A DNA stretch of 64,000 nt, from contig NZ_JBGCCT010000022.1 of the NCBI RefSeq assembly GCF_041260665.1, forward strand, positions 62,001 to 126,000, in the 5' to 3' direction. Shown here piece by piece: positions 24,301 through 37,744 of this stretch (position 1 is the first letter of the stretch; the number at the start of each line of letters is the position of its first letter). The DNA is from Catenulispora sp. GP43 (GTDB lineage Bacteria > Actinomycetota > Actinomycetes > Streptomycetales > Catenulisporaceae). A program made the position numbers and the translations under genes. Under the pieces are notes generated by a model. It did not search any database, had not been told where the DNA came from, and saw only the letters and a program-made list of their open reading frames with translations.

Positions 24301-27300
24301 CTCGTCGACGACGGCCGCGCTGATCGTGCTGGCGTGGAGGGCGAGTTCGGCGAAGCCGGTGCCGGGGAAGAGCACGGCGCCGCCGATCGTGTGATCCACG
24401 GTCCACGGGGCGGACTCGGTGGACAGCCGGCCGGTGAGCACCAGGCCGGTGGAGTCGGCGAGGCCGAGGGCCGCGGACAGCAGCGGATGGTGGGCCTGGT
24501 CGAGTCCTGCGGCGGCGAGGTCGCCGGTGGTCGGCGAGGGCTTGAGCCAGTAGTTCTGGTGTTGGAAAGCGTAGGTGGGGAGGTCGGCGGATCGTCCGGG
24601 CGTGAGGAGTGGTTGCCAGTCCAGTGGTCTGCCGTGGATATGGAGTTGGGCGAGTGCGGTGGTGAGTTGGGTGGTGTCGCCGTGGTCGCGGCGGAGGGTT
24701 TCGACGGCTGCGGCGTCGGCGTCGGTGATAGATGTGGTCAGGACGGGGTGTGGGCTGACTTCGATGAAGTAGTGGTGGTTGGTGTCTATCAGGGTGCGTA
24801 TGGCGGGGTGGAAGGCGACGGGGTGGCGGAGGTTGTCGTACCAGTAGGTGGCGTCGGCTTCGGTGCCGGTCATCCATGCGCTGTGCAGGGTGGAGTACCA
24901 GGGGATCCCGGCCTTGCGCGGAGTGATCGGTGCGAGCGTCTTGAGTATCTGTTCTTGGATGGTCTCGACGTGCGACGAGTGTGAGGCGTAGTCGACGTTG
25001 ATTCGTCGGGCGTGGACGCCGGTGGTTTCGCAGTGCACGAGTACCTGGTCGAGCGCTTCGGTGTTCCCGGAAATGACGGTGGTGGCCGGACCGTTGAGTG
25101 CGGCGATGGAAAGCTTTCCGTCCCAGGGCGCGATGAGTTCGCGTGTGGCGTCGGCGGACAGGGAGATGGATGCCATGCCGCCGTGGCCGGAGAGTTGCTG
25201 GAGTGCTTGGGCGCGCAGGGCGACCACGCGTGTGGCGTCATCGAGGCTGAGTGCTCCGGCGATGTGTGCGGCGGCGATCTCGCCTTGGGAGTGTCCGACG
25301 ACGGCGTCGGGGTGGATACCGCTGGCCTGCCAGAGGTCAGCGAGAGCGACCATGACGGCGAACAGAGTCGGTTGCAGGACGTCGATCCGCTCAAGAGGCG
25401 GCGCTCCCGGGTTCCCCCGCAGGACGTCGAGCAGCGACCAGTCGCAGTACTTGCTGAGGACCTGGTCGCATTCGCTGATGCGGTCGGCGAACACGGGGGA
25501 GGACTGGAGCAAGTCCTGTCCCATACCAACCCACTGCGAACCCTGACCGGGAAAGACGAACACAGTCTTCCCGCCGCTGCGCGCGATGCCGGTGACGATG
25601 GACGGTCCGGGGTTACCTTCCGCCAGGGTGGCGGTGGCGCCTAGCAGGCTCTCCCGGTCGTGGCCGATGACCACGGCGCGGTGGGTGAAGTGAGTGCGGG
25701 TGGTCGCCAGGGACCAGGCGATGTCCGCAGGCTCCAGCTCCGGATGACGCGTCGCGTGTGCGGCCAGTCGTACTGCCTGCTCACGCAAACCCTCAGCAGT
25801 CTTGGCGGACAACAACCACGGCACCGCAGACGGCTCGAACGGCGCCGAGACCGGCGTCGGTTGTGGCATGGATAGCAGTGCTGGCGGCTGCTCAAGGATG
25901 ACGTGGGCATTCGTCCCGCTGACGCCGAACGCCGAGACACCCGCTCGGCGGAGATGGTCGCCGACCGCCCAAGGCTGGGCTTCAGTGAGGAGTTCGACGT
26001 GTCCGGCAGTCCAGTCGATGTGCGTGCTGGGTGTGTCGGCGTGCAGTGTCTTGGGCAGGGTGCCGTGTCGCATCGCCTGCACCATCTTGATGATGCCGGC
26101 GACGCCTGCTGCGGCCTGGGTGTGTCCGATGTTCGATTTCAGCGACCCCAGCCACAGCGGTTGTCCGGCAGGGCGGTCCTGGCCGTAGGTGCTGATGAGG
26201 GCCTGGGCTTCGATGGGATCGCCGAGTGCCGTACCAGTTCCGTGGGCTTCCACCGCGTCGATGTCGGCGGCGGCCAGTCCCGCGTTTGCCAGTGCCTGTC
26301 GGATGACGCGCTGCTGCGACGGCCCGTTCGGTGCGGTCAGCCCGTTGCTGGCGCCATCCTGGTTCACCGCGCTGCCGCGGATGACAGCCAGGACCGGATG
26401 ACCGTTCCGCTGCGCATTGGAGAGTCGTTCCAGGACGAGGACTCCGACGCCTTCGGCCCAGCCGGTGCCATCAGCGCCGTCGGAGAACGCGCGGCAACGC
26501 CCGTCGGCGGACAGAGCACGCTGGCGGCTGAACTCGATGAAGCTGTCGGGTGTGGCCATGATGGTGACGCCACCGGCCAGGGCCAGCGACGACTCGCCGC
26601 TGCGCAGCGACTGCGCGGCCAGGTGCAGCGCGACCAGAGACGACGAACACGCCGTGTCCACCGTCACCGCCGGGCCTTCCAGCCCGAAGGCGTAGGAAAG
26701 CCGTCCGGACATGACGCTGGTGGCGTTGCCGGTGCTCAAGTAGCCTTCGACGTCTCCCGTATCAGGGCTGTTGTGGCCGTAGCCCTGCTGGTATGCGCCG
26801 ATGAACACTCCGGCCTCAGTGCCACGCAAGGCGTCGGGCTGGATCCCCGCACGCTCGATGGCTTCCCAGGTGACTTCCAGCAGCAGGCGCTGCTGCGGGT
26901 CCATGGCCTGGGCCTCGCGCGGGGAGATGGTGAAGAAGGCCGGATCGAAGGCGGCGGCGTCGTGCACGAACCCGCCGGTCCGTACGTAGCTGGTCCCGGC
27001 GTGATCCGGGTCCGGATCGTACAACGCGTCCAGGTCCCAGCCACGGCTGGTGGGGAACCCGCCGATCGCGTCCCCGCCCTGATCGACCAGCCGCCACAGG
27101 TCATCGGGCGAGTTCACGCCACCAGGCAGGCGGCAGGCCATGCCGACGATCACGATCGGGTCCTCGGCCGTGCCCGGCGCAGTAGTCGCAGTCGTGCGGG
27201 CAACCCGCTCGACGGCCGCACTTCCCGCACCCGACAACTCGTCCAGCAGATAGGCGCCCAACGCCTCGGGACTCGGGTGGTCGAACACCAGCGTCGCGGG

Positions 27301-30300
27301 CAGGCGCAGTCCGGTCGCGTCGGCCAGCCGATTGCGCAGTTCCACCGCGGTCAGCGAATCGAATCCCAGATCGCGGAACGCCTGCCGGACGTCGATTCCC
27401 GCAGCGTCCGCCATTCCCAGGACGACGGCCGCATGGCCGCGCACCACCTCGACCGCCAGCTGCCCGCGTTCCGCGGCCGGGGTGTCGGCCAGGCGGGCGG
27501 CGAGGCCTGCGGGCCTGCTCCCGGCGGTGCCTCGGCGACGCGCCGTCCGGCGTACCAGTTCCCGCAGTACGTGCGGTACTTCGGCGGTCGCGGTGCTGAC
27601 GGCGGACAGGTCGAGATCGACCGGAACCAGCACGGCGTCCGTTCGTCGCAAGGCGGCGTCGAACAGCGCCAGTCCTCGTTTTGCGGACAGCGGACGCAGA
27701 CCTCCGCGCTCCATCCGTCGCACCTCTGCGTCCGCGAGCGACGCGGTCATCCCCCGCACCTGCGGAGCCCACGAGCCCCAGGCCAGTGACTGCCCGGGCA
27801 GCCCGCGTGCCCGCCGGTATTCGGCCAGCGCGTCCAGGGCGGTGTTGGCGGCCGCGTAGTTCGCCTGGCCCGCGGAGCCCAGGACGCCGGCGACTGAGGA
27901 GAAGACAACGAACGCGGCGAGATCGCCACGGTCCACTGTCAGCTCGTGCAGCAGCCATGCGGCGCCGATCTTGGGCCGCAGCACCGTGTCGAGCCGCTCC
28001 GGCGTCAGGGCCTCGACCGTGCCGTCGTCCAGGATTCCGGCCGTGTGGAAGACCCCCGTCAGCGGATGCTCCGGCGGGATCTCGCCGAGCAGCCGCGTCA
28101 GGTCGTTCCGGTCGGCCACGTCGCACGCCGCGATCGTCAGGTGGACACCAGCCGCGGCCAGTTCCGCGGCCAACGCCTGTGCTCCTTCGGCCTGGCCGCC
28201 GCTGCGGCTGACGAGGAGCAGGTGTCGCACGCCGTGATGATCCACGAGGTGCCGTGCCAGCAGCCTGCCGAGCCCTCCGGTGCCGCCGGTCAGCAGGACC
28301 GTGCCTTCCGGGTCGAATGTTGCAGGCGCCGCCGGTTCCGTCACGTCCAGAGGCATGAGCCGGACGCCGTGGATCGCGCCGTTGAGCACACGCACCTCGG
28401 GTTCACCCGACGCCACGGCGGCCGCGAGCAGATCTGGCGTGACTTCCGTGCCCTCCGCGGCATCGGAGGCGACCAGGACGAACCGGCCGGGGTGTTCCTG
28501 CTGCGCCGAACGGATCAGTCCGAGCGCGGCGGCCACGGCGATTCCGGATTCGTCCGCGCCGCTGAGCTGGAACACGAGTCGGGTGTCCGTGACACCGTCG
28601 TCGGCCAGCCAGCCCTGGATCGCGGCCAGGACCCGGCCGGCCGCATCGAGTGCCGCGTCCGGTACGTCGATATCAACGCCTTCCGGCGCGGTGACCGGGA
28701 ACAGGACGAACTCCGGCGTCGGTGCGTCGGCGTCGTCGCTCGGCGGTTCCAGTGCCGTCGTCCCCAATCGGAACAGCGACCGCTGCGCGAACCGGTCACT
28801 GTCGACCGCCGCCTGCGCCGTCAGGGGGCGCATGGTGAGGGATCCGACGGAGAGCACCGGCAGCCCGGAGCCATCGGTGGCATCGACAGTCACGGTGTCG
28901 GTTCGCAGAGCACGTAGACGCACTCGCAGCGAGGTGGCTCCGGCCGCGTGCAAGGTGACGTCGCCCCAGGAAACCGGCGCCAGCACAGCGTCATTGCCGA
29001 TACCGGAAGAGAAGGCGGCTGCGTGCAAGGCCGCGTCGAGCAGCGCCGGGTGCAGTCGCGAGCGTGCGGCGGTGTCCAGTTGCGAGCCCGGCAGCTGGAC
29101 CTCGGCGAACACCTCCGCGTCCCGCCGCCAGACCGCCGTGAGCCCATGGGACGCGGGCCCGTCCAGCTCCACCGGCTCCGCATCGGTCGGCGGCCAGATC
29201 GTGGCGTCGAAGCCGCTGTCCGCGAGATCCTCGCTCAGGCCGTCACGGCCTGCGCTCTCGGCGAGCACACCGCTGGCGTGGCGTACCCACTCGGCGTCCT
29301 GGTCGCCGGTCATCCGGGAGAACACCTGCACCGCTCGGTGCCCTGCCGCGTCGGACGCGTCGACGACGACCTGGATGTCGGCCGGAAAGAAGAGCAGCGG
29401 CGCCTCCACGGTCAGCACCCGTACCACTGGAGTCCCCGCGCCCTCGCCGGCCTTCAGTGCGAGCTCGACGAACGCCGTCTCCGGCAGCATTGTCATTTCC
29501 CCGCGCCCCGCCAGCCAGGGATGCGTACGCTCCGACAACCTGCTGGTGAACACAAACCCCCCGGTACCCGGCAGTTCCAAACCGGCGCCGAGCAACGCGT
29601 GGTCGACTCGCTCGAGCCCCGCTGCGGTCACGTCGCCGCCTGCGGGTGCGGTCAGCCAGTACCGTTCGTGCTGGAAGGCGTAGGTCGGGAGGCTGTCCGT
29701 GCGCCGTGCGCCGGTTCCGCGGTACACGGCGGTCCAGTCCGGTGAGGTGCCGTGCACGTGCAGTCGGGCGATCGCGGTGGTGAGCGCGTGCTGCTCCGAC
29801 TGGTTTCGGCGAAGCGCGGGTACTGCGATTCCGCCGGCGGGCAGCTCCGGCTGAACCAGTGCGGTGAGCGTGCTATCCGGGCCGAGCTCCCAGAACTCGG
29901 TGACCTGTTCCGCGGCAAGGGTTTGGACGGCATCGGCGAAGCGGACGGTGCGGCGTATCTGATCGGACCAGTAGCGGGGGTCGGTCAGCGTGTCCGGGTC
30001 GACCAGCCGACCGGTGACGGTCGACACGACGGGTATCTCGGGTGCCGAGTAGTCGAGACGTTCAGCGGCGTGCGTGAATTCCTCGAGGATCGGCTCCATC
30101 AACGCGGAGTGGAACGCGTGGGACGTCTTGAGCCTGCGGGCACGACCAGCGCCGGTGGCCTCGAACCGCGCGGCGAGGTCGGTCACGGCGTCCTCGTCGC
30201 CGGAGATGACGAGGGATCGGGAACTGTTGATCGCGGCGATGCCGACCCGGCGGTCGTCGTACGCGGTCAGCAGCGGCTCGATCTCGGCTTCGTCGGCGGT

Positions 30301-32400
30301 GAGGCTGAACATGGCGCCGCTTCGCGGTAGCGCGTCCATGAGTCGCGCGCGCATGGTGACGAGGGTGCAGGCGTCTTCGAGCGAGAGGACGCCGGCGACG
30401 TGAGCGGCGGTGAGTTCGCCGATGGAGTGCCCGGCCAGATAGTCGGGCCTGATTCCCCAGGATTCGGCGAGCCGGAACAGCGCGACCTGGAGGGCGAATA
30501 AGGCGGGTTGCGCGTATCGCGTGTGGTCCAGGAGCGAGGCCTGGGACGTACCGGGCTCGGCGAAGACGGTCTCGCGCAGGAACTGGCTGCCGTCAGGATC
30601 GAGGAGCGCCAGGCAGGCGTCCATGGCCTGGGCGAAGACCGGGTACGTGCTGTAGAGCTCGCGGCCCGCGCCGGGGCGTTGGCTGCCTTGGCCGGAGAAC
30701 AGGAAAGCGATCGTCGGCTGAGACCTGCTGGTGGCGATGTGCAGGTTGGCGGAGTCGACGCCGTCGGCCAGGGCCCGCAGGCCGACGGTGAGTTCGTCGA
30801 GGGTGGTGCCGACGACGGCCGCGCGGTGGGGAAGCGCGGTGCGGGCGGTCGCGAGGGAGTAGGCCACGTCAAGCGGGTCCGCGCCCGCGTGTTCGCAGTG
30901 GTCGAGCAACCGGGCGGCTTGGGCTCGCAGTGCCTGAGGAGTGTGTGCGGAAAGCACCCACGGCAGTGCGGTCGGCCTGACTTCCGCCGACGTGCGTTCC
31001 GAATCAGGTCGCGCGGCGGGCGCCTGCTCCAGGATGACGTGGGCGTTGGTGCCGCTGACGCCGAACGCGGAGACTCCGGCCCGGCGGGGATGGTCAGTCG
31101 CGGGCCAGGGCTGGGCTTCGGTGAGGAGCCGGACCTGTCCGCTGGTCCAGTCGATGTGTGTGCTGGGCGTGTCTGCATAAAGGGTCTTGGGCAGGGCGCC
31201 GTGCCGCATGGCCTGCACCATCTTGATGACGCCGGCGACGCCTGCCGCGGCCTGGGTGTGCCCGATGTTCGACTTCAGGGAGCCGAGCCAGAGTGGTTGT
31301 CCGTCCCGCCGGTTCTGGCCGTAGGCGGCCAGCAGCGCCTGGGCCTCGATCGGATCGCCCAGCCTGGTCGCGGTCCCGTGCGCCTCTACGGCATCGATGT
31401 CGCTAGGGGTGAGCCCGGCGTTGGCGAGCGCCTGTCGGATGACGCGCTGCTGCGACGGTCCGTTGGGTGCGGTCAATCCGTTGCTGGCGCCGTCTTGGTT
31501 CACGGCGCTGCCGCGGATGACAGCCAGAATCGGATGCTGGTTGCGCTGGGCTTCTGACAGCCGTTCCAGGACGAGGACGCCGATGCCTTCGGCCCAGCCG
31601 GTGCCGTCGGCGTCTTCGGAGAACGCGCGGCATCGTCCGTCGGGGGACAGGGCGCGTTGGCGGCTGAATTCGATGAAGCCCTCGGGTGTGGCGATGACGG
31701 TGACGCCGCCGGCCAGGGCGAGTGTGGACTCGCCGGTGCGCAGCGATTGCGCGGCCAGGTGCAGCGCGACCAGCGACGACGAACACGCTGTGTCGACGGT
31801 GACCGCCGGGCCCTCCAACCCGAAGGTGTATGCGACCCGGCCCGATGCCAGGCTGCCGACGCTCGCTGATTCGGCGTAGTCGTGGTGCATCAGCCCGGTG
31901 AACACCCCGGTCTTGGACCCGCTCAGTGAGGCGGCGTCGATTCCGGCGTTCTCCATGGCCTCCCAGGAGACCTCCAGCAGCAGCCGTTGCTGCGGATCGA
32001 TCGAGGCCGCCTCGCGGGGCGTCAGATGGAAGAACGTCGGATCGAACCCGGCCGCGTCGTGCAGGAAGCCGCCGTGGCGCGCGTAGGTCGAACCGGGCCG
32101 CTCGCCCGACGGGTCGTACAAGGCGTCGATGTCCCAGCCCCGGTCGGTGGGGAATGCGACGATCGCGTCGCCCGCCTCGTCGATGAGTCGCCACAGGTCC
32201 TCCGGCGAGTCCACGCCACCGGGCAGCCGGCATGCCATGCCGATGATCGCGATCGGTTCCCGCTGGGCCGCAGTCAGCCGGTCGTTGCGCTCCCGCAGCC
32301 GCTCGGCCTCTTTCACCGAGGTGCGCAGCGCATCGAGCAGTCGGGCGTTGGTGGCGTTGGTGGCGTTGTCGTCGGAGGGTGCCATGGGAGCAGGCCTCAC
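15337..32400 (-). CDS. Modular type I polyketide synthase B: three modules and terminal thioesterase
   Basis: About 5,687 aa; starts with GTG at 32400 overlapping the PKS C stop (GTGA). An ATG at 32385 preceded by GAGG is an alternative. After an N-terminal docking helix come: module B1 KS (32260-30990), AT (HAFHS, malonyl), DH (catalytic His replaced: [12 protein letters not shown]), KR (LDD, Tyr present), ACP (27400); module B2 KS (27165-25880), AT (GHSQGE, YASH = methylmalonyl), DH ([10 protein letters not shown], active), KR (LDD), ACP (22200); module B3 KS (21980-20700), AT (YASH, methylmalonyl), no DH, two successive KR domains (TGG motifs near 18710 and 17480) both without catalytic Tyr, ACP (16350); then a thioesterase (GTSSG near 15780, His in GNHFS near 15425). 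The TE makes this the last enzyme of the assembly line. Predicted additions are hydroxyl, methyl-ene and 2-methyl-3-keto. Confidence 0.95.
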   Translation of the reverse strand: MRPAPMAPSDDNATNATNARLLDALRTSVKEAERLRERNDRLTAAQREPIAIIGMACRLPGGVDSPEDLWRLIDEAGDAIVAFPTDRGWDIDALYDPSGERPGSTYARHGGFLHDAAGFDPTFFHLTPREAASIDPQQRLLLEVSWEAMENAGIDAASLSGSKTGVFTGLMHHDYAESASVGSLASGRVAYTFGLEGPAVTVDTACSSSLVALHLAAQSLRTGESTLALAGGVTVIATPEGFIEFSRQRALSPDGRCRAFSEDADGTGWAEGIGVLVLERLSEAQRNQHPILAVIRGSAVNQDGASNGLTAPNGPSQQRVIRQALANAGLTPSDIDAVEAHGTATRLGDPIEAQALLAAYGQNRRDGQPLWLGSLKSNIGHTQAAAGVAGVIKMVQAMRHGALPKTLYADTPSTHIDWTSGQVRLLTEAQPWPATDHPRRAGVSAFGVSGTNAHVILEQAPAARPDSERTSAEVRPTALPWVLSAHTPQALRAQAARLLDHCEHAGADPLDVAYSLATARTALPHRAAVVGTTLDELTVGLRALADGVDSANLHIATSRSQPTIAFLFSGQGSQRPGAGRELYSTYPVFAQAMDACLALLDPDGSQFLRETVFAEPGTSQASLLDHTRYAQPALFALQVALFRLAESWGIRPDYLAGHSIGELTAAHVAGVLSLEDACTLVTMRARLMDALPRSGAMFSLTADEAEIEPLLTAYDDRRVGIAAINSSRSLVISGDEDAVTDLAARFEATGAGRARRLKTSHAFHSALMEPILEEFTHAAERLDYSAPEIPVVSTVTGRLVDPDTLTDPRYWSDQIRRTVRFADAVQTLAAEQVTEFWELGPDSTLTALVQPELPAGGIAVPALRRNQSEQHALTTAIARLHVHGTSPDWTAVYRGTGARRTDSLPTYAFQHERYWLTAPAGGDVTAAGLERVDHALLGAGLELPGTGGFVFTSRLSERTHPWLAGRGEMTMLPETAFVELALKAGEGAGTPVVRVLTVEAPLLFFPADIQVVVDASDAAGHRAVQVFSRMTGDQDAEWVRHASGVLAESAGRDGLSEDLADSGFDATIWPPTDAEPVELDGPASHGLTAVWRRDAEVFAEVQLPGSQLDTAARSRLHPALLDAALHAAAFSSGIGNDAVLAPVSWGDVTLHAAGATSLRVRLRALRTDTVTVDATDGSGLPVLSVGSLTMRPLTAQAAVDSDRFAQRSLFRLGTTALEPPSDDADAPTPEFVLFPVTAPEGVDIDVPDAALDAAGRVLAAIQGWLADDGVTDTRLVFQLSGADESGIAVAAALGLIRSAQQEHPGRFVLVASDAAEGTEVTPDLLAAAVASGEPEVRVLNGAIHGVRLMPLDVTEPAAPATFDPEGTVLLTGGTGGLGRLLARHLVDHHGVRHLLLVSRSGGQAEGAQALAAELAAAGVHLTIAACDVADRNDLTRLLGEIPPEHPLTGVFHTAGILDDGTVEALTPERLDTVLRPKIGAAWLLHELTVDRGDLAAFVVFSSVAGVLGSAGQANYAAANTALDALAEYRRARGLPGQSLAWGSWAPQVRGMTASLADAEVRRMERGGLRPLSAKRGLALFDAALRRTDAVLVPVDLDLSAVSTATAEVPHVLRELVRRTARRRGTAGSRPAGLAARLADTPAAERGQLAVEVVRGHAAVVLGMADAAGIDVRQAFRDLGFDSLTAVELRNRLADATGLRLPATLVFDHPSPEALGAYLLDELSGAGSAAVERVARTTATTAPGTAEDPIVIVGMACRLPGGVNSPDDLWRLVDQGGDAIGGFPTSRGWDLDALYDPDPDHAGTSYVRTGGFVHDAAAFDPAFFTISPREAQAMDPQQRLLLEVTWEAIERAGIQPDALRGTEAGVFIGAYQQGYGHNSPDTGDVEGYLSTGNATSVMSGRLSYAFGLEGPAVTVDTACSSSLVALHLAAQSLRSGESSLALAGGVTIMATPDSFIEFSRQRALSADGRCRAFSDGADGTGWAEGVGVLVLERLSNAQRNGHPVLAVIRGSAVNQDGASNGLTAPNGPSQQRVIRQALANAGLAAADIDAVEAHGTGTALGDPIEAQALISTYGQDRPAGQPLWLGSLKSNIGHTQAAAGVAGIIKMVQAMRHGTLPKTLHADTPSTHIDWTAGHVELLTEAQPWAVGDHLRRAGVSAFGVSGTNAHVILEQPPALLSMPQPTPVSAPFEPSAVPWLLSAKTAEGLREQAVRLAAHATRHPELEPADIAWSLATTRTHFTHRAVVIGHDRESLLGATATLAEGNPGPSIVTGIARSGGKTVFVFPGQGSQWVGMGQDLLQSSPVFADRISECDQVLSKYCDWSLLDVLRGNPGAPPLERIDVLQPTLFAVMVALADLWQASGIHPDAVVGHSQGEIAAAHIAGALSLDDATRVVALRAQALQQLSGHGGMASISLSADATRELIAPWDGKLSIAALNGPATTVISGNTEALDQVLVHCETTGVHARRINVDYASHSSHVETIQEQILKTLAPITPRKAGIPWYSTLHSAWMTGTEADATYWYDNLRHPVAFHPAIRTLIDTNHHYFIEVSPHPVLTTSITDADAAAVETLRRDHGDTTQLTTALAQLHIHGRPLDWQPLLTPGRSADLPTYAFQHQNYWLKPSPTTGDLAAAGLDQAHHPLLSAALGLADSTGLVLTGRLSTESAPWTVDHTIGGAVLFPGTGFAELALHASTISAAVVDELTLHRPLILPSHGAVRLQVVVGEPDAEDRRAIGIHSQLETADADWVCHASGHLAPASDLGTPVDFTSWPPVGAEPLDVTELYDQFATDGYAYGPTFRALRSAWRLGTQIYAEIALDDQAVVQADQFHIHPALLDAALHTIALGTETATDDRADTIRLPFAWNGLRLHTRAATALRVRMTPTGPDTAALELTDTAGHLVATIAALTTRPIAAGELSVPASEPGPFRLDWSPARVAGSAALGPVAILGTDDPLSTGSEPYADLDGLIDGIDRGAPVPAWVVLAAPTGLDDVLSIAQAWIAESRFAAARLVVVTENAVGPQTGATDPASELAGAAVWGLIRAAQSEHPDRFVLLDIDDQPVPLIDVLAVASGDEPQLAVRETTIFSPRLVPESPISEPPAWNLDGTVLITGGTGTLGRIVARHLVDHHGIRHLLLASRSGPQAADIDTFATEMAAAGARVTIETCDAADKDSLADLLDTVPAEHSLTAVIHAAGVLDDGVLTALTPERLHTVLRAKADAAWNLHELTREMNLAAFVLFSSAAGVLGAPGQANYAAANAYLDGLARHRHTLGLPALSAAWGLWEQTSAMTGHLTDGSLDRISTSLPTLTTERALALLDTAFASTEPVLMLADQNPRAGRRPHETLPLLRPRAARSLPLQPARSQATLVTRLTGQTTARQHQILLDLVRTQAATVLGHTTTEHLPPDRPFKDLGFDSLTAVDLRNRLTTATGLRLPATLVFDHPSPEALGAHLFDQLSGSESAAAEQAARATAASAPGAVDDPIVIVGMACRFAGDIATPEDLWRLVDQGGDAIGTFPDDRGWDLEGLYHPDPENKGTTYARSGGFLRDAAAFDPDFFTISPREALAMDPQQRLLLEVAWEAVERAGIDPTALRGTESGVFIGTYHQGYGTNSPDAEDLEGYLSTGTATSVMSGRLSYTFGLEGPAVTIDTACSSSLVALHLAAQSLRTGESSLALAGGVTVMATPDGFIEFSRQRALSADGRCRAFSDDADGTGWGEGIGILVLERLSEAQRNQHPVLAVVRGSAVNQDGASNGLTAPNGPSQQRVIRQALANAGLSASDIDAVEAHGTGTRLGDPIEAQALLATYGQERPDGQPLWLGSLKSNIGHTQAAAGVASVIKMVQAMRHGTLPKTLHAEIPSTHIDWTRGQVELLTESRNWPELGRPRRAGVSAFGISGTNAHVILEQPPIELPRPLPTPAAAPLAPSVVPWLLSAKTADGLREQAARLAAHAGARPELAPADIAWSLATTRTHFAHRAVILGHDRESLLDATAALADGTPAPSVLTGIARTGGKTVFVFPGQGSQWVGMGLDLLQSSPVFAARITECDQALCQYTDWSLLDVLRGAADAPPLERVDVLQPTLFAVMVALADLWQASGVHPDAVVGHSQGEIAAAHIAGALSLDDATRIVALRAQALRTLSGHGAMASISLSADATRELIAPWSKDLSIAALNGPATTVISSNTETVEHVLEHCETTGIHARRIDVDYASHSPHVETIREQILQSLAPISPRNAEIPWYSTMNGTWMKGIEADAAYWYDNLRQPVAFHPAIRTLMNTSHTHYIETSPHPILTASITDTDPDAIAIETLRRDHGDTTQLTTALAHLHIHGTPLDWRTLLTPGQPTNLPTYPFQHQNYWLAPRIGTAVPRAVSQEALFELTSTTLPVERSGYAESVVLVGGHDNLGVPADRCYPGPEDLDAALEAGAAAPTTVLLTVPAADGSNDLEDLPDALREAVARARRLLDWFAAHPALTRARAVLVTRDDTGTGIIQAALAGLVRSADPDRFALVSFDGTPASVGVLPAALASGEPEVHIREGVAQAVRLTRVAEDDGRNHKDALGLARAPHGTILVTGGTGGAGAAVARHLADIGARHLLLTRRPAERNTDPAELIHELSLLGATVTVVADELTDAESVAALLASVPPEYPLTAVIHTLGMPDGTRPEPGDSDEMSWSAVNTTWHLHRQTCGLDLSAFVVFSAAAGLLGDAGDTGAAVAGSLDAIAQHRRDAGLPGQSLVWGRWAPEADVTGGPAANRSSYLVGWRPTDVPPSAELTGRWLLAAPGQGHEGAEELSASVAVALTRAGAQVELFTIEAGEAADRQSLAARLRIATAGVIGIVSVLAPDERPHPEYPVVSVGMASTVALTQALHDVDTAVPLWCVTQGAVAVSDGDRPARSAQAQVWGYGGVVALEWPRGWGGLVDLPSRGDSPWTGPALAAVLAGRHGEDQIALRADGTYARRLVRGLPPGGTPHVADPWRPRGTVLVTGGTTGVGKHVARRLAAEGATRLVLLSDRDADASEAAGLVADLEASGTAVTSTACDLSDREAVAAVLAAVPADQPVTAVVHAAGSLQPVPFAEIDLAGFADALSGRADGAAVLDELLGDQPLDAFVLLSSDSGVWGHLGHGAHAAADARLAALAEQRLASGRVSTSVALGAWAGSGIAGDEAAERVLRRVGLIPMSGDGALDALLAAIGRKDGRVGQVVLVADIDWDRFAPVLTSERPSPLIGNLPEVQQALARSGARPTAADAWRELSTNQALGLFDAALRNGAARLMAASFDEATVVASGEVPALLRRLVTTRRADNGRPAAEAQASLVERLAGLDDAARRRAVLEVVRGQVAVTLGHSGTTLVEGARTFPELGFDSLAAVDLRNRLNRLTQLSLPSTVVFDHPTPVDLANHVADRLSGDIPTGPEPAGKSETFDLISELYFTAVKENKADTGTQLLLNVARLRQMFADESQIPDPPAALPLATGSGDLRLVCVNPISPATGAHIYYQFAALWPGTERVSALPAPGFAAGEPLPADAAALISLQARTVLDHVGDAPFVLLGTSSGGMLAHEIARHLCGLGRPPRAVAMLDTYTLRHAYLEIGREEFLEIIYDRSYSVVPVDSTRLSAYMWLTEFFADWSPEPLPIPTLLARATEPLRPELGTGTWQTRLGTVSAVVDVPGNHFSMMDEHAATTARSVHDWLGMLDSRRPDA
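22116..22209. repeat. 94-bp exact repeat in the module B2 ACP (copy 1)
   Basis: Identical over 94 bp to 32636-32729 in the ACP of PKS C, after which a single mismatch is followed by a further run of identity. Offset between copies is 10,520 bp. Confidence 0.9.
24541..24645. repeat. 105-bp exact repeat in the post-AT linker of module B2 (copy 1)
   Basis: Identical over 105 bp to 34986-35090. Offset here is 10,445 bp, 75 bp less than at the ACP repeat, so the two modules differ by small in-frame indels between the two tracts. Confidence 0.9.
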
Positions 32401-35400
32401 ATCTCTCGTCTGGCGTCGTCGAAACCGGCGCTGGTGCCGGTGCCGGTGTCGCCGTGCAACGCCAGGTTGATCAGGCTTTCGGCGTCCAGGGCGTCGATGT
32501 GGCCCCAGCGGTCGGGGTCGGCTTCCTCGGGGACATCGCTTGCGGGGGCAGGCTCGTCACCCCGCAGCAGCTTGGCGAGATGGTCGGCGAGCGATCGCGG
32601 TTTCGGATAGTCGAAGACGAGTGTCGCGGGCAGTCGTAGTCCGGTGGCGGTGGTGAGTCTGTTGCGGAGGTCGACGGCGGTGAGGGAGTCGAAGCCGAGG
32701 TCTTTGAAGGGGCGGTCGGGTGGGAGGTGCTCGGTGGTGGTGTGGCCGAGGACGGTGGCTGCTTGGGTGCGGACGAGGTCGAGCAGGAGCTGGTGCTGCT
32801 TGGCCGTGGTCTGACCGGCCAGGCGGGTGACGATGCTGGTCCCGGCAGGCACGGCCCGACCGGAGCGCGCGGTGCGGCGCGGGCTGACGGGGACCCGGTC
32901 GACGAGGGTGAGGGTGGGCTCGGTGCTCGCGAGCGCGGTGTCGAGCAGGCTAAGGGCACGCTCGGTCGTCAGTGCGGGAAGTGCGTTCGTGTTCGTCCTG
33001 GCCTGGATGGTGCCGGTGAGGCGGGCGGTCATGGTGCTGGTTTGTTCCCACAGGCCCCATGCGGTGGACAGGGCTGGCAGGCCGAGGGTGTGTCGGTGGC
33101 GGGCGAGGCCGTCGAGGTAGGCGTTGGCGGCGGCGTAGTTGGCTTGGCCGGGGTTGCCGAGGGTGCCGGCGGCAGAGGAGAACAGGACGAATGCGGCGAG
33201 GTCCATGTGCTGTGTGAGCTCATGGAGGTTCCGGGCCGCGTCGGCTTTGGGGCGGAAGACGGTGCGGAGTCGTTCGGGGGTGAGGGCGGTCAGGACGCCG
33301 TCGTCGAGGACTCCGGCGGCGTGGATCACACCGGTGAGCGGGTGCTCTTGGGGCACAGTACCGAGCAATCGGGCCAGTGCTTCCTTGTCGGCGACGTCGC
33401 AGGCTTCGATGGTCACGTGGGCGCCTGCCCCTGCCATCTCTGTGGCGAAGGTGTCGATGTCGGCCGCCTGGGGGCCGCTGCGGCTGACCAGGAGCAGGTG
33501 GCGGATGCCGTGGTGGTCCACGAGGTGCCGGGCGACGATGCGGCCGAGGGTGCCGGTCCCGCCGGTGATCAGCACGGTGCCGTCAGGATTCCAGGCCGGC
33601 GGCGTGGAGACCGGGTCCTGATCGACCGGGACGAGACGGGGCGCGAGGACGATTCCGTTGCGCACGGCGAGTTGCGGCTCGTCGTTGGCTGCTGCGGCGA
33701 GGACGTCGGCGAGCGGGAGGGACTGCCGGTCCTCGACATCGAGCAGGACGAACCGGTCGGGGTGCTCGGACTGGGCCGCGCGGATCAGTCCCCAGACCGC
33801 TGCCCCGGCGAGTTCGGACGCCGGGTCCGTCGACGAACCGCTCTGCGGCCCGACGGCGTTCTCCGTGACGAGGACGAGCCGGGAGGCGGCAAAGCGGGGG
33901 TCTGCGATCCAGGCCTGGGCTGTGGCCAGAACCTCGTCCAACGCGGGGTGCGTAGGCACGATCACCCATGCGGGAACCGGGGTGCCGTGGTCGGTGGCGG
34001 TGCGCAGCGTGTCCAGGTCGTCGTACCACTCGGAGGTGGTGTCGAACGGGACGGTCGTGCTGACCGACACGGGAGACCAGTCGAAGCGGAAGGGACCCGT
34101 GGTGGCGGCGGTCGGCCGAGTGACCAGGGAGGCGATCGAGGCGACCGGTTCGCCGGTCGCCAGATCGGCGAGTTCGAGGGTGACCGCGTCGGGGCCGGTC
34201 GGGGTCATGCGGACGCGCAGAGCCGTGGCACCGGATGTGTGCAGACGCAGGCCGTTCCAGGCGAAGGGGAGCCGGATCGTGCCGGCGGGGTCGTCGTGCG
34301 CGGTCTCGGTGTCGAGGGCGACGGCGTGAAGGGCCGCATCCAGGAGCGCGGGGTGGATGGTGAAGGCGCGGGCCTCATCAGCCGCTTGGTCGTCGAGCGT
34401 GATCTCGGCGTAGATGCTCTCTCCGTGTCGCCAGGCGGCGTGCAGCGCCTGGAACGCGGGGCCGTAGGCGTATCCGCGGGCGGCGAGTCGGTCGTAGAGC
34501 CCTGTCACGTCAAGAGCTTTGGCGCCGACGGGCGGCCAGGTGCTGAGCTCGTCGGGAACAGCCGTCTCGGTCGCTGGAACGAGGAAGCCGGTGGCGTGGC
34601 ACTCCCACTCCGCGTCGGCTGTCTCGGCGCGCGTGTGAATGCTGATAGAGCGTCGGGCGGCGTCGGCAGGGGCGCCGACCAGGACCTGCAGCCGAGTCCC
34701 GCCGTGGGCGGGCAGCGCAAGTGGTGCCAGCAGTGTCAATTCCTCCACGGTGTGCTCATCGCCGGTGAGGGCGGCGGCGTGGAGGGCGAGTTCGGCGAAG
34801 CCCGCGCCGGGAAACAGCACGGCGCCGCCCACGACGTGGTCGGCGGTCCAGGGCGCGGAATCCGAGGAGATCCGGCCGGTGAGGACCAGTCCGGTGGAGT
34901 CGGCCAGCGGCAGCGCCGCCGACAGAAGCGGGTGGCTGCTGTGATCGAGCCCTGATGCCGAGAGGCTGTGAGCGTTGCGAGAGGACTTGAGCCAGTAGTT
35001 CTGGTGTTGGAAAGCGTAGGTGGGGAGGTCGGCGGATCGTCCGGGCGTGAGGAGTGGTTGCCAGTCCAGTGGTCTGCCGTGGATATGGAGCAGCGCCAGT
35101 GCGGTGGTGAGTTGGGTGGTGTCGCCGTGGTCGCGGCGGAGGGTTTCGATGGCGACCGCGTTGGTGTCGGTGTCAGTGATGGAGGCGGTCAGGACGGGGT
35201 GTGGGCTGACTTCGATGAAGTAGTGGTGGTTGGTATCTATCAGGGTACGTATGGCGGGGTGGAAGGCGACGGGCTGGCGGAGGTTGTCGTACCAGTAGGT
35301 GGCGTCGGCTTCGGTGCCGGTCATCCATGCGCTGTGCAGGGTGGAGTACCAGGGGATCTCGGCTTTGCGTGGAGTGATCGGTGCGAGTGTCTTGAGTATC

Positions 35401-37724
35401 TGTTCTTGGATGGTTTCGACGTGCGACGAGTGTGAGGCGTAGTCGACGTTGATTCGTCGGGCGTGAACGCCGGTGGTTTCGCAGCGCGCGAGCACCTGGT
35501 CGAGCGCTTCGGTTTCGCCGGAGACGATGGTGGTGGCCGGGCCGTTCAACGCGGCGATGGAGAGATCATTGCTCCAGGCAGCGATGAGTTCGCCGGTTGC
35601 GTCGGCGGACAGGGAGATGGATGCCATGCCACCGTGGCCGGAGAGCTGTTGGAGTGCTTGAGCGCGTAGGGCCACGACTCGTGTGGCGTCATCGAGGCTG
35701 AGTGCTCCGGCGATGTGGGCGGCGGCGATCTCGCCTTGGGAGTGTCCGATGACGGCGTCGGGGTGGATACCGCAGGCCTGCCAGAGGTCAGCGAGAGCGA
35801 CCATGACGGCGAACAGAGTCGGTTGCAGGACGTCGATCCGCTCAAGAGGCGGCGCTCCCGCGTTCCCCCGCAGGACGTCGAGCAGCGACCAGTCGGTGTA
35901 CTGACGTAGAGCCTGATCGCACGCGGCGATGCGGGCCGCGAACACCGGGGAGGACTGGAGCAGATCCAGTCCCATGCCAACCCACTGCGAACCCTGACCG
36001 GGGAAGACGAACACGGTCTTCCCACCGGCGCGGGCGACGTCGGCGACCGCCGATGGCGTGGGCGTCCCCTGCGCGAAGGCGGTGGTGGCGTCGAGTAGGC
36101 TTTCGCGGTCCTGGCCGATCACCACGGCGCGATGAGTGAAGTGGGTGCGAGTGGTGGTCAGAGCCCAGGCGACGTCGGCGGGCGTCGATTCCGGGCGGGC
36201 GCTGACGTGCGAGGCCAACCGTGCCGCCTGCTCCCGCAAACCCTCAGCGGTCTTGGCCGACAACAACCACGGCACCGCAGAGGGCTCGAACGGTGTCGGG
36301 ACTGGCGTCGGTCGCGGCTGAGGTTGAGGAGCAGGCGGCTCCTCGAGGATGACGTGGGCATTCGTGCCGCTGACACCGAAAGCGGAGACACCCGCCCGGC
36401 GGGGCCGGTCTCCGACCGGCCAAGGCTGGGCTTCGGTCAGCAGCCTGACGTGGCCGTCGGTCCAGTCGATCTTGGTCGTCGGCCGGGTGACGTGGAGGGT
36501 GCGGGGGAGCGCACCGTGCTGCATGGACACGGTCATCTTCATGATGCCGGCGATGCCCGCGGCGGCCTGCGTGTGACCGATGTTGGATTTCAGAGTGCCC
36601 AGCCACAGCGGCCGGCCGTCCGGCCTGCCCCGTCCATAGGTGTTGATCAAGGCCTGGGCTTCGATGGGGTCACCCAGCGCGGTGCCGGTCCCGTGGGCTT
36701 CGACCGCGTCGATGTCGGCTGCTGTGAGCCCGGCGTTGGTGAGGGCCTGTCGGATGACGCGCTGCTGCGACGGCCCGTTCGGTGCGGTCAGCCCGTTGCT
36801 GGCGCCATCCTGGTTCACCGCGCTGCCGCGGATGACGGCCAGGACCGGATGACCGTTCCGCTGCGCATCGGAGAGCCGTTCCAGGACGAGGACTCCGACT
36901 CCTTCGGCCCAGCCGGTGCCGTCGGCGTCGTCGGAGAACGCGTGGCAGCGACCGTCGGAAGACAGGCCGCGCTGGCGGCTGAAGGCGACGAACGCCCCCG
37001 GCGTGGCCAGCACGCTCACCCCGGCGGCCAGGGCCAGGGTGCACTCGTCCTGGCGCAGGGCCTGCCCTGCCAGGTGCAGCGCGACCAACGACGACGAACA
37101 CGCCGTGTCCACCGTGACCGCCGGGCCTTCCAGCCCGAGGGTGTACGCGATCCGGCCGGCCAGCACCGAAGCGGCCGTACTCAAGCCCAGATATCCCTCA
37201 TACTCGGCCGGGACGTCGGCGACCACCTCGTCCCAGTAGTCCTGACCGCTCGTCCCGACGTACACGCCGGTACGGCCGCCTCGCAACGTCTCCGGTCGGA
37301 TACCGGCGCGCTCGATCGCCTCCCACGCGGTCTCCAACAGCAGCCGCTGCTGCGGGTCGATCGCCGTCGCCTCACGGGGTGAGATGTCGAAGAAGCCGGC
37401 GTCGAACGCGGCGGCGTCGATGAATCCGCCGGTCCGGACATAGCTGGTCCCCGCGTGGTCGGGGTCCGGGTCGTACAGCGCGTCCAGATCCCACCCGCGG
37501 TCGGTGGGGAAACTCGACACCGCATCCGTGCCCTGATCGACGAGTCGCCACAGGTCTTCGGGACTGTCGACCCTGCCGGGGAACCGGCAGGCCATACCGA
37601 TGATGGCGATCGGCTCACGGGCCCGCTGCTCGGCCTGCCGGAGCCGGTCGCGGGTCTGGTCCAGCTCGGTGCTGACCCGCTTCAGGTAGTCGAGGAGCTT
37701 CGCTTCGTTGTCCACTTCCGCCAT
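32397..37724 (-). CDS. Modular type I polyketide synthase C: one module, KS-AT-DH-KR-ACP
   Basis: 1,775 aa. The N-terminal docking helix ([19 protein letters not shown]) is followed by KS (37620-36340, DTACSSS), AT (36010-35120, GHSQGE and YASH, methylmalonyl-CoA), DH ([10 protein letters not shown] near 34840, active), KR (TGG near 33560, [13 protein letters not shown], active B type), ACP (near 32700) and a C-terminal docking tail ([14 protein letters not shown]). The predicted unit is an alpha-methyl trans double bond. The gene starts 31 bp after PKS D and its stop overlaps the PKS B start, so the three are very likely one transcript. The tail is of the same class as that of PKS A and fits the B N-terminus. 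Its DNA is nearly identical to module B2 over long tracts. Confidence 0.95.
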   Translation of the reverse strand: MAEVDNEAKLLDYLKRVSTELDQTRDRLRQAEQRAREPIAIIGMACRFPGRVDSPEDLWRLVDQGTDAVSSFPTDRGWDLDALYDPDPDHAGTSYVRTGGFIDAAAFDAGFFDISPREATAIDPQQRLLLETAWEAIERAGIRPETLRGGRTGVYVGTSGQDYWDEVVADVPAEYEGYLGLSTAASVLAGRIAYTLGLEGPAVTVDTACSSSLVALHLAGQALRQDECTLALAAGVSVLATPGAFVAFSRQRGLSSDGRCHAFSDDADGTGWAEGVGVLVLERLSDAQRNGHPVLAVIRGSAVNQDGASNGLTAPNGPSQQRVIRQALTNAGLTAADIDAVEAHGTGTALGDPIEAQALINTYGRGRPDGRPLWLGTLKSNIGHTQAAAGIAGIMKMTVSMQHGALPRTLHVTRPTTKIDWTDGHVRLLTEAQPWPVGDRPRRAGVSAFGVSGTNAHVILEEPPAPQPQPRPTPVPTPFEPSAVPWLLSAKTAEGLREQAARLASHVSARPESTPADVAWALTTTRTHFTHRAVVIGQDRESLLDATTAFAQGTPTPSAVADVARAGGKTVFVFPGQGSQWVGMGLDLLQSSPVFAARIAACDQALRQYTDWSLLDVLRGNAGAPPLERIDVLQPTLFAVMVALADLWQACGIHPDAVIGHSQGEIAAAHIAGALSLDDATRVVALRAQALQQLSGHGGMASISLSADATGELIAAWSNDLSIAALNGPATTIVSGETEALDQVLARCETTGVHARRINVDYASHSSHVETIQEQILKTLAPITPRKAEIPWYSTLHSAWMTGTEADATYWYDNLRQPVAFHPAIRTLIDTNHHYFIEVSPHPVLTASITDTDTNAVAIETLRRDHGDTTQLTTALALLHIHGRPLDWQPLLTPGRSADLPTYAFQHQNYWLKSSRNAHSLSASGLDHSSHPLLSAALPLADSTGLVLTGRISSDSAPWTADHVVGGAVLFPGAGFAELALHAAALTGDEHTVEELTLLAPLALPAHGGTRLQVLVGAPADAARRSISIHTRAETADAEWECHATGFLVPATETAVPDELSTWPPVGAKALDVTGLYDRLAARGYAYGPAFQALHAAWRHGESIYAEITLDDQAADEARAFTIHPALLDAALHAVALDTETAHDDPAGTIRLPFAWNGLRLHTSGATALRVRMTPTGPDAVTLELADLATGEPVASIASLVTRPTAATTGPFRFDWSPVSVSTTVPFDTTSEWYDDLDTLRTATDHGTPVPAWVIVPTHPALDEVLATAQAWIADPRFAASRLVLVTENAVGPQSGSSTDPASELAGAAVWGLIRAAQSEHPDRFVLLDVEDRQSLPLADVLAAAANDEPQLAVRNGIVLAPRLVPVDQDPVSTPPAWNPDGTVLITGGTGTLGRIVARHLVDHHGIRHLLLVSRSGPQAADIDTFATEMAGAGAHVTIEACDVADKEALARLLGTVPQEHPLTGVIHAAGVLDDGVLTALTPERLRTVFRPKADAARNLHELTQHMDLAAFVLFSSAAGTLGNPGQANYAAANAYLDGLARHRHTLGLPALSTAWGLWEQTSTMTARLTGTIQARTNTNALPALTTERALSLLDTALASTEPTLTLVDRVPVSPRRTARSGRAVPAGTSIVTRLAGQTTAKQHQLLLDLVRTQAATVLGHTTTEHLPPDRPFKDLGFDSLTAVDLRNRLTTATGLRLPATLVFDYPKPRSLADHLAKLLRGDEPAPASDVPEEADPDRWGHIDALDAESLINLALHGDTGTGTSAGFDDARREM
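32636..32729. repeat. 94-bp exact repeat in the PKS C ACP (copy 2)
   Basis: Partner of 22116-22209. Together with the AT-linker repeat it shows that PKS C and module B2 are recent copies of one module, or are kept alike by gene conversion. Confidence 0.9.
34986..35090. repeat. 105-bp exact repeat in the post-AT linker of PKS C (copy 2)
   Basis: Partner of 24541-24645. Near-identity continues through the AT up to about 36000, and a third, slightly more diverged AT copy lies in module B3 (19,370-20,400). Confidence 0.9.
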
Positions 37725-37744
37725 CTCGCTGATTTCCGATCGAC

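Noticed and set aside
19000-37000. CRISPR-like or transposon-like repeats
   Set aside because: The repeats are homologous PKS domains, in frame and spaced by module length.
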